Positions 1-6,265 of a DNA stretch of 17,215 bases are shown here, one piece after another. The DNA is from Euryarchaeota archaeon UBA111. Lineage in GTDB: Archaea > Thermoplasmatota > Poseidoniia > Poseidoniales > Poseidoniaceae. Position 1 is the first letter of the stretch. Each line of letters opens with the position of its first letter. The notes beneath the pieces are model-generated. The model made no database searches, was not told the DNA's origin, and saw only the letters and a program-made list of their open reading frames with translations. The stretch spans positions 1-17,215 of the forward strand of contig DAWS01000048.1 of NCBI GenBank assembly GCA_002506025.1, in the 5' to 3' direction. Made by a program: the position numbers and the translations under genes.

Positions 1-141
1 CACATCACTGAATGGAAAAGAAAAGCCCCTGACATTGTCGAAATGTTGTGTCAAGCAACTGGGTTGGAAGTCGAAGAAATTGGATTGGAGGTCCAAGCCT
101 CCAATATGATGCCACTGAAGACTCTAAGCGAGGAGGAATAA
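1..141 (+). CDS. C-terminal end of a probable ABC transporter ATP-binding protein (partial)
   Basis: Frame 1 is open from the left edge to a TAA at 139-141, giving the last 46 residues of a protein. It begins HITEWKRKAP and ends with an acidic SEEE. The stop lies one base before the ATG of an ABC-2 permease, and the permease's Shine-Dalgarno sequence lies inside this gene's last codons, so the two are very probably co-transcribed and translationally coupled. In such pairs the upstream gene is normally the ATPase. The segment around LEVEEIGLEV resembles the regulatory tail that follows the nucleotide-binding domain in ABC ATPases of the NosF/CcmA type, but no Walker or signature motif lies inside the window. 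The identity therefore rests mainly on gene order. Confidence 0.5.
   Translation, partial: HITEWKRKAPDIVEMLCQATGLEVEEIGLEVQASNMMPLKTLSEEE
131..136 (+). promoter_or_regulatory. Strong Shine-Dalgarno sequence for the ABC-2 permease
   Basis: AGGAGG lies six bases before the ATG at 143 and inside the last codons of the upstream gene. It is a near-perfect match to the 16S anti-SD. It fixes the permease start and suggests translational coupling with the upstream gene. Most other starts in the window have weak or no SD. Confidence 0.75.
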
Positions 142-142
142 C

Positions 143-970
143 ATGTTCAACACTGATATTGTTGCAATAGCGAGGCAAATTATTGCCGAAAAGCTACGCT
201 CAACAAGGATGATCGTCATGTTGCCAATTCTAATATTGTTCATTCCCGGTATTGCGTGGGGATTCTCTGATCCGGATGTCATGCTACCTGGCGGTGTTAG
301 ACCAGACAATGTGATGGAAGTTATGTTTTACACTAGTTTAGGAATCGTATTTGCTGGAACTATGTGCGGCGTATTACTATCATATGATGGAATCAGCAAG
401 GACCGGTTTACTGGCGTGTTAGAAGTAAAATTATCACAGCCGATGCCCAGAGAAGAACAAGCGATGGGGCTTGCATTAGGCCACTGGTTGGCTATCCTAA
501 TTCCAGTATGGGCATTATGGCTGATATCTACCGTGATTGTCATGTTTAGACTTGAACAGGGCATTGCGCTCCCTGAAACGGTAGCATCTTTTGCCTCTGT
601 TGGCTTAATCCTGTTTTGGTATGTTATATTCAGCCTAATTGCATCTACCTATTCGAGAGATCAGGGTACGTCTGTGGCTTTCGGTGTTGGTATGTGGTTC
701 TTGTTCACATTTTTGTGGGCCCTCGTTACTTCGATGGTCGCATTTGCTTCGGGAGTAAATGTCGGCGAGGTAAATAATCCGGAAATGATCAGAATAGAGG
801 GTTTTCTTGACCTCTTGTCGCCCAATGGAGTGTTTCACCACTTGTTAGAAACCAATCTGGCAGATGTTGACAGAGGCGTACCTCCTATCATATCATGGAT
901 TTTCGCTGCTGTTTGGACGGTTCTGCCATGGCTCTGGTTCAAATCCCGCATGTCAAGGATACAACCATAA
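143..970 (+). CDS. ABC-2 type transporter permease
   Basis: This 275-residue integral membrane protein is the membrane half of an ABC exporter. Six hydrophobic segments are visible, at about 22-40, 63-84, 109-132, 146-168, 175-202 and 249-267, the usual topology of ABC-2/NosY-like permeases. A short cytoplasmic N-terminus comes first. The segment at about 91-108, containing KLSQPMPREEQAMG, matches the family's cytoplasmic coupling region between the second and third membrane spans (usually S-x-P-x-x-R). Start: the ATG at 143 follows a perfect AGGAGG six bases away. The gene is one base from the end of the upstream gene, probably its ATPase partner. The substrate cannot be told from sequence. 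The secreted protein that follows 60 bp downstream may or may not belong to the same unit. Confidence 0.82.
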   Translation: MFNTDIVAIARQIIAEKLRSTRMIVMLPILILFIPGIAWGFSDPDVMLPGGVRPDNVMEVMFYTSLGIVFAGTMCGVLLSYDGISKDRFTGVLEVKLSQPMPREEQAMGLALGHWLAILIPVWALWLISTVIVMFRLEQGIALPETVASFASVGLILFWYVIFSLIASTYSRDQGTSVAFGVGMWFLFTFLWALVTSMVAFASGVNVGEVNNPEMIRIEGFLDLLSPNGVFHHLLETNLADVDRGVPPIISWIFAAVWTVLPWLWFKSRMSRIQP

Positions 971-1030
971 TCAACCAAATGTCATGCCTACATCCAAAGA
1001 GTATTAGACAAGTATTGACCACCGGTGGGT

Positions 1031-3004
1031 ATGGCAACTAGACAATACTATGTTCCAGCCACAGCGATTACCATGCTAATCATGATGATTATGATGAGTA
1101 TAACAAGCGGCATTACTAGCCCTGCTTTATCCATCACTGAACCCTCACAAACCGAGGGCAGACAAGGTAGCAGTGGACTGTCCGATGTCGATTGTTCGGG
1201 ATATACCTTTGAAGACCTATTTGATTACAATTTCGCCCTGTTTAATATTGACATAGGAACTGATTGGGCTACCGCAGAGATGGAAGCAACCGCATATGTT
1301 AATGGTAGCAACTCTGCAACCGTAAGAGAGAACCTTGATGGTTTATTTGAGGGCGCTCCGGGCGGTGATAACGATTGGATAAGTACTGATGAGCGAGAGG
1401 CTGTCAGGGAAATTGGCCCAATGTGTATCGAAGACATGGAAACCAGACTGGGTATTCGCGAAGGTGTTCCGCACCGCACTAACAGCGGTGTCGCATGGAA
1501 CGACCTAGAGTTTGTCGAAGAAGGAATTGCTTTAGATGAGGTTGACCTTGTTGCTCCCAATCACCCTGATGAACGCTCATGCACTAATTTTGGTGCTTCC
1601 GCTGATTGTAAGGAAATACCAGTAGCAGCAACTGACGACTTACAAATTAGCTTGTTCGTCAAGAGCGGTGAAAATAACAACATGAGATTTGACCAACTAC
1701 CCAACCAAGGCGTATCTAACTTCACTCTAGCGCTGAATGTTACCAACATGACTAATGCAGACCTAGTAATGACTTTTCCTGCTCTACAAGGCCTGAGAAT
1801 CGCCGATTTTGCCATGGAGGATGACGGAGTAGAATTGGTCGTTGGGCAGGACTATACCGCCCCAGAGGAAGAATTCTTGCCGGACGGTAAGCTAAGAATC
1901 CATCAACACGTAGATTATGACAAGATAAACTGGCCAGTGGGTAGAAACCTATTCATCGATTTCACCACTACTGTCCCTGAATCAAACGACATTCCACAAT
2001 GGACTAACTTGAAACCGGCAAATAATTCAATCATTCCGCTGATGACCGGAACAGAATACCTAACTGTCCCTGCTGAAGAACTGTCAGACTGGGCAACCGA
2101 CTCAAATGGATGGAATCTTGATTGCGCATTTAGTGACGCTGGATGGCAGTCAAGACAAGACGAGTCAGGAAACCTTCTGGTAACCTCTCCATCCGGAGCA
2201 ACCTCATCTAGCGCAACTTGTAGCGTTCTTGACCCATTCGGCGCATCCGCAGTTGAAACCCTTGATTTCACATTTGGTCAACCATTTACTGCCGCTGCAG
2301 TAATCGATGACGGTGAGAATATCGGATTTACCATAACTCCAACTGGCTTGGTTGCTGAAATGACCATTGGTGCGCATGCTCATCAAGATGGAATCATGGG
2401 CGCAATGCGCTCCTCTATGGTTAGCAGCGACCCAGTTACCATCGCACTTCCAATGGATGGCCTAAAGCCTGGAATGGTTATGGTTATGGGAAGTGCATCA
2501 GCCAATAATATGATGAATTTTGACTACCTATTCGACTTTGGTCTAGAAAAACAGAGTTTGCCACCAATCATTTCACTCCGCACCAGCTTTGACGGCAAGA
2601 ATGCTACATGGGACGCAACAGGGCTACAATTTACTCTCAAAGGCACAGTATCTGACCCAGATGGAGAAGATGTTTCGATGACACTACAGTTATGTGGTGC
2701 GAGTGCCACTGATTTCACACAGGTTGGAATCAACTGGGAAATTGATGTTTCAATCGCCACCTGTGTCATGCAAGATATTACTGTTTATGATGTCGTGATA
2801 ACCGGAATTGACGAATCTGACATTGAAAGTAGTTTGCTGGTAAATGTCGAAGATCCAAACGCACAGGATACTTCTGGTGATGGTTCAACCTCAGATGATG
2901 ACAGTGGTAGTAGTGAAGCTAGTGCCCTGCCTAGCGTATCCTTGCTCGCCACTATCTCGATGGTGCTGGCTGGTGCGGCACTTATCAGAAGGGATGAAGA
3001 ATAA
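1031..3004 (+). CDS. Secreted protein with C-terminal sorting/anchor signal, function unknown
   Basis: This is a protein of 657 residues from ATG 1031; a GTG at 1025 would add two residues. It opens with MATRQYY, then a very Met/Ile-rich hydrophobic stretch (about residues 8-28) and a small-residue region that looks like a signal peptide. The mature part is acidic and Asn/Thr-rich, as expected of an extracellular protein, with scattered Cys that could form disulfides. I recognise no catalytic domain. The region at about 515-605 (from SLPPIISLRTSF, with DPDGEDVSM inside) looks like an Ig/PKD-like beta-sandwich. The C-terminus has a Ser/Asp/Gly-rich linker, then SALPSVS, a membrane span of about 16-18 residues and a final RRDEE. 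That tripartite layout resembles archaeosortase substrates such as PGF-CTERM proteins, although the exact motif is not a named one I can assign. A simple C-terminal anchor is the alternative. Confidence 0.7.
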   Translation: MATRQYYVPATAITMLIMMIMMSITSGITSPALSITEPSQTEGRQGSSGLSDVDCSGYTFEDLFDYNFALFNIDIGTDWATAEMEATAYVNGSNSATVRENLDGLFEGAPGGDNDWISTDEREAVREIGPMCIEDMETRLGIREGVPHRTNSGVAWNDLEFVEEGIALDEVDLVAPNHPDERSCTNFGASADCKEIPVAATDDLQISLFVKSGENNNMRFDQLPNQGVSNFTLALNVTNMTNADLVMTFPALQGLRIADFAMEDDGVELVVGQDYTAPEEEFLPDGKLRIHQHVDYDKINWPVGRNLFIDFTTTVPESNDIPQWTNLKPANNSIIPLMTGTEYLTVPAEELSDWATDSNGWNLDCAFSDAGWQSRQDESGNLLVTSPSGATSSSATCSVLDPFGASAVETLDFTFGQPFTAAAVIDDGENIGFTITPTGLVAEMTIGAHAHQDGIMGAMRSSMVSSDPVTIALPMDGLKPGMVMVMGSASANNMMNFDYLFDFGLEKQSLPPIISLRTSFDGKNATWDATGLQFTLKGTVSDPDGEDVSMTLQLCGASATDFTQVGINWEIDVSIATCVMQDITVYDVVITGIDESDIESSLLVNVEDPNAQDTSGDGSTSDDDSGSSEASALPSVSLLATISMVLAGAALIRRDEE

Positions 3005-3025
3005 AATCTGAACGGAAGTAAAAAA

Positions 3026-3859
3026 ATGTTCAAGGCAACAGTTGAGGCACTGAGTCACGAAGGTGGTTTGATAGCTCCTTTCACCGGCTCCTCTCCGGCA
3101 CTCGGTTCAATAATTGTTAGAATCGATGACGGTACATACATAGGCAAGATTGATGCAGTCCTCGGTAGCACAGACAGCCCAATTGCTCACATCGCACACC
3201 TTGATAGAAAGATGAACCCAAATGATTTCATTGGTTGTGAAGCCCAGATTAGGCCAAAGATTGCCAAACAGGACAATCGTGAGAGCAATCGTGGAACTCG
3301 TCATGCCGGAAACAAACCACGCCAGTCTCACAATCGCGAGAGAGGTGACCGATCACACCGTAATAATCAATTTAGGACAAACCGACAGGATAATCGAAGC
3401 CGCTACAGCCAATCAAATCGTGATAATCAATCTAGGCCAAACTGGCGGGACAATCCGCGTAGTGACAATAGAAGAGATAGAAGAGACAATCGCCGTGAGT
3501 CTGACCGCCGTAACACCAACCGTGGCGATGGCAGAGGGCGAGACTTTAGGAGGCGTGATTCAAGAGATGGCGGAGGTCAAAACAAAATTTTCGCTGATAA
3601 TGATTGGGTATGCCAAAAGTGTAGCAATGTAAATTTCTCATTCAGAAAGGAATGCAATCGATGTGGTGAGCCAAAAAGCGGTTCCTCGAGCCGAGATAGA
3701 CCATCTCACCGCCATAACAACCAAACTAGAAACAGACCAGCCCGCCCAGATAATAATCGCAAATTTCGAAAAGCCAGAGGTAAATCTGCTAATCATGCGC
3801 ACAATAGAGGGCCTCAGCCGTTAAATGCCCGCTCACGCAGGAAAAATCGCGATGATTAA
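3026..3859 (+). CDS. Gar1-like H/ACA RNP protein with Arg-rich low-complexity tail and RanBP2-type zinc finger
   Basis: The protein has 277 residues. Residues 1-80 align with archaeal Gar1: HEGGLIAP, then PALGSIIV, then GTYIGKIDAVLGSTDSPIAHI, matching the family's pattern of a Leu-Ile strand, a buried Val strand, G-x-V-x-DVFGPV-x-x-PYVAI and a terminal G-x-x-x-Y-V strand (FIGCEAQIRPK here). Gar1 is the beta-barrel subunit of H/ACA guide RNPs that helps Cbf5 make pseudouridine. Residues 82-190 are low-complexity and rich in Arg, Asn, Asp and Ser. Residues 191-218 form a canonical RanBP2 finger (W194, C196, C199, N203, C210, C213, then GEPK). A second basic tail follows. Archaeal Gar1 is usually only about 75-110 residues without tails. 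The ATG at 3026 lies 21 bp after the upstream stop, with a weak GGAAG before it. The protein could be a Gar1 homologue with a different RNA role rather than the working H/ACA subunit. Confidence 0.75.
   Translation: MFKATVEALSHEGGLIAPFTGSSPALGSIIVRIDDGTYIGKIDAVLGSTDSPIAHIAHLDRKMNPNDFIGCEAQIRPKIAKQDNRESNRGTRHAGNKPRQSHNRERGDRSHRNNQFRTNRQDNRSRYSQSNRDNQSRPNWRDNPRSDNRRDRRDNRRESDRRNTNRGDGRGRDFRRRDSRDGGGQNKIFADNDWVCQKCSNVNFSFRKECNRCGEPKSGSSSRDRPSHRHNNQTRNRPARPDNNRKFRKARGKSANHAHNRGPQPLNARSRRKNRDD
3361..3480 (+). repeat. Two degenerate 60-bp tandem units within the Gar1-like gene
   Basis: The 60 bases from 3361 and the 60 from 3421 start with closely similar sequence: TAATAATCAATTTAGGACAA against TGATAATCAATCTAGGCCAA. 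The similarity runs about 36 bases and then decays. Each unit encodes 20 residues of the low-complexity tail. This suggests the Arg/Asn-rich region grew by in-frame duplication. Confidence 0.6.
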
Positions 3860-3884
3860 GTAATTCATTCACAACCACCCAAAT

Positions 3885-4934
3885 GTGAGTGCTGAGAATC
3901 ATTACTTGGATGCAATCGAAGCACTGGACTCAGGCGACAGAGAGGGTGCCTTAGAGAAGGCCTATCAAGCAGTCAAATTAGACCCTGAGCATGTTGATGC
4001 TTGGCAATTAATATCTGATGCTCACTTGTTAGCAGACGGTAAAGCTGCAAATCTGATTGATGCCTCAAAATCTCTTACGGCTGTTAGAACAATTACCAAG
4101 TTAGATCCGACACGAATCGACATGTGGGTGCGCGGTGGGAGATTACTAGCAGATGAGTTAGGTTTGATGTTCGATGCCTTAGATTGGTGGCAACAGGTTC
4201 GAGTGCACGCACCTTACGAAGTTACCCCACTAATTGAACAAGCAACAATCTTAGCTGACTTAGGTCTATATCAAGAAGGTCGTGAGCGGATTGAAACAAT
4301 ACTCAATGAAAATATGGACGTTGCAACTAGCCAATACGGCCGTGTTCACCAGCTGCTAGGCCTGTTTAATGCAGCAGTCCAGCAGAATTCAGATGGTCAC
4401 TTCAAACCGTGGGAGAGACGTCATCCAGGGTGGGCAGCAATAGAAACAAAAATGCGCAAAGCACCAGTTTCAGAGACTACAATCTTCATGCTGATTACCG
4501 TTCCAGTCTTATTTGGTGTAATCGTTCTGTCGAACTTTCTTGCCGGAGAAGGACTTGGCGCATTCTGTCTTACAAGCATAGTAATTTTCATCGCAGTAAT
4601 CGCTGGAATGAGGTTTACCAAAAATATGTTTAGAACCATCAACCGACCAGCATTTAACTTACTGCGGGCGATGAATTTTGAATCATCATCCGGATTTAGC
4701 ATAATTTCCGAGGAGATAAGAACCTCAGTGCTCTATATGTATATTCTTCAAAGAAAACCTGTTGCATGGCAGGAAAGAATGCTCATGATTGTTGAAGAGA
4801 AGAACAAATTACCAAAGAATTGGAACCTAGAATTGCCAGACTTTGATTCACACCTTGATGAAATTGGCCATATCGAAGACGGGGATTCGCCCTTCTGGGA
4901 AGCAGATGGCGCTGAGCCATATGAAGAAGAATAA
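3885..4934 (+). CDS. TPR-repeat membrane protein
   Basis: The protein has 349 residues. The N-terminal half consists of helical pairs of the tetratricopeptide type: residues 5-38 (containing ALEKAYQAVKLDPEHVDAW), about 54-80 (ending KLDPTRIDMW), 81-112 and 113-146. The recurring LDP turn and small residues at helix contacts are typical. Two adjacent hydrophobic segments follow, at about 199-219 and 223-242, then a soluble, acidic C-terminus ending in EPYEEE. With so short a loop between the spans, both the TPR and the C-terminal parts probably face the cytoplasm, so a scaffold role at the membrane is the most that can be inferred. The start must be the GTG at 3885, because the next in-frame Met is residue 80, inside the TPR array. 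An ATG at 3883 overlaps this GTG but is followed at once by TGA. No SD is visible. The stop abuts the convergent gene. Confidence 0.72.
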   Translation: MSAENHYLDAIEALDSGDREGALEKAYQAVKLDPEHVDAWQLISDAHLLADGKAANLIDASKSLTAVRTITKLDPTRIDMWVRGGRLLADELGLMFDALDWWQQVRVHAPYEVTPLIEQATILADLGLYQEGRERIETILNENMDVATSQYGRVHQLLGLFNAAVQQNSDGHFKPWERRHPGWAAIETKMRKAPVSETTIFMLITVPVLFGVIVLSNFLAGEGLGAFCLTSIVIFIAVIAGMRFTKNMFRTINRPAFNLLRAMNFESSSGFSIISEEIRTSVLYMYILQRKPVAWQERMLMIVEEKNKLPKNWNLELPDFDSHLDEIGHIEDGDSPFWEADGAEPYEEE

Positions 4935-6206
4935 TCACGTTCCAGCGTTGTAGTCATCTAAGTATGCAGTTTGGTCATTTGTTAAACTGTCAATAGAAAA
5001 CCCTAAAGTTGCTAATTTTGTCACAGCAAGTCCTTGATCTTGCTCTGTTGTAATATCGTAAACAATTGGTTGCATTTCCGAGCCTTCCTTTGCCAAGCGG
5101 CAAAGCGCTAGGTATTGATTAGCGAATGACATATCCATAACCTCAGATGGGTGGCCCTCAGCAGCAGCTAGATTGACTAAACGTCCATCTGCTAGGAGGA
5201 AAATCTTCCTGCCATCTTTCATAGTATACTCAACATTATTATCTCTAATGGTTCTATCACTGGAGGCTTGTGATTTGAGGTCCTCAATATTAATCTCACA
5301 GTCATAGTGTCCAGTGTTTGAAATTATTGCACCGTCTTTCATTGATGAAAAGTGACGGCCGACAATGACATCTTTCATTCCGGTAGCCGTGCAAAATATG
5401 TCACCATGTTTTGCCGCCTCGTCCATCTTCATTACTCTGAAACCGTCCATTACTGCTCTCAGTGCTGGGAGAGGATCGACTTCGGTGATGATAACATTAG
5501 CACCCATTCCTTGAGCACGCATGGCAACTCCTTTGCCGCAGTGACCGTATCCAGCAACAACAAAGGTCTTACCGGCAATGAGCACAGATGTCGCTCTTAG
5601 TATACCATCAATGGTTGATTGACCAGTTCCGTATACGTTATCGAAATCCCACTTAGTAATCGCATCGTTGACAGCGATTACTGGATATTTGAGGTCTCCT
5701 GCCTTACCCATTGCTCTCAGCCTGTGGACACCTGTTGTGGTTTCTTCAGTTCCACCAATAACACCGTCTGCATACTCACTTTTCTCGCCATGAACTCTTA
5801 CGATTAGGTCTGCGCCATCGTCCAGCGTAAGGGTTGGTTTGAATTCAAGAGTCTTATCGATGCACCAATAGAAGTCTTCAACGCTTTGTCCGTGCCAAGC
5901 GTGAATGGAGTAACCCTCAGCGGCTAACCACGCAGCAACGTCGTCCTGAGTTGATAGCGGATTGCATCCAGACCACGAGATTTCGGCTCCCGCCGCGGCG
6001 ATTGTCTCGATGAGAACTGCAGTTTCTTTTGTTACGTGAAGACAACCTGCAACCTTCATTCCTGCCAGTGGCTTGGTGTTCAGAGCTTCTTCTTTCAAAG
6101 CAGCTAAAACAGGCATTCTCGCTCTCGCCCAATCAACTCTCAACGCTCCTGAATCAGCCAGTGAAATATCGGCAACTGTATACTTGTCAGTCTTGTCCAT
6201 GGGCAT
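4935..6206 (-). CDS. ahcY: S-adenosylhomocysteine hydrolase (adenosylhomocysteinase)
   Basis: This 423-residue cytoplasmic enzyme splits S-adenosylhomocysteine into adenosine and homocysteine with bound NAD, relieving product inhibition of methyltransferases and feeding the methionine cycle. Family motifs are intact: HVTKET (57-62), GCNPLSTQDDVAA (80-92), acidic LDDG (128-131), GGTEETTTG (151-159), VNDAITKWDFDN with K185 and D189 (179-190), the NAD-binding GYGHCGKG (219-226) followed by E242, NTGH (297-300) and EGHPS (350-354). YGTGQS (192-197) replaces the YGCRES of eukaryotes, and the C-terminal Lys/Tyr arm is missing, both usual in archaeal and Thermotoga-type enzymes. Some archaeal members are reported to prefer S-inosylhomocysteine; sequence does not settle this. 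Start: ATG 6206, with ATG 6200 as an alternative two codons in. It lies 59 bp downstream of the giant surface-protein gene on the same strand. Confidence 0.95.
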   Translation of the reverse strand: MPMDKTDKYTVADISLADSGALRVDWARARMPVLAALKEEALNTKPLAGMKVAGCLHVTKETAVLIETIAAAGAEISWSGCNPLSTQDDVAAWLAAEGYSIHAWHGQSVEDFYWCIDKTLEFKPTLTLDDGADLIVRVHGEKSEYADGVIGGTEETTTGVHRLRAMGKAGDLKYPVIAVNDAITKWDFDNVYGTGQSTIDGILRATSVLIAGKTFVVAGYGHCGKGVAMRAQGMGANVIITEVDPLPALRAVMDGFRVMKMDEAAKHGDIFCTATGMKDVIVGRHFSSMKDGAIISNTGHYDCEINIEDLKSQASSDRTIRDNNVEYTMKDGRKIFLLADGRLVNLAAAEGHPSEVMDMSFANQYLALCRLAKEGSEMQPIVYDITTEQDQGLAVTKLATLGFSIDSLTNDQTAYLDDYNAGT

Positions 6207-6265
6207 GCCTGCAACCTGTCTCTTTTGAACTCATTGACCCATGAGCCAATCAATTCAGGCGTTGC

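Noticed and set aside
971..1030. Promoter in the gap between the permease and the secreted protein
   Set aside because: I looked for a TATA-like element 25-35 bases upstream of the ATG and found only weak AT runs, not enough to call.
1225..1560. Minus-strand 111-residue open frame under the secreted protein
   Set aside because: It lies antisense to a well-supported gene, has no family resemblance and has typical shadow composition.
3222..3632. A 136-residue plus-strand open frame inside the Gar1-like gene
   Set aside because: It is a shadow frame created by the repetitive Arg/Asn-rich coding sequence. The Gar1 and zinc-finger motifs in the other frame are decisive.
6230..6256. Imperfect inverted repeat between the giant gene and ahcY as a terminator
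   Set aside because: The stem is short with mismatches and has no following T-run; archaeal terminators are mainly T-rich tracts. I cannot support it.
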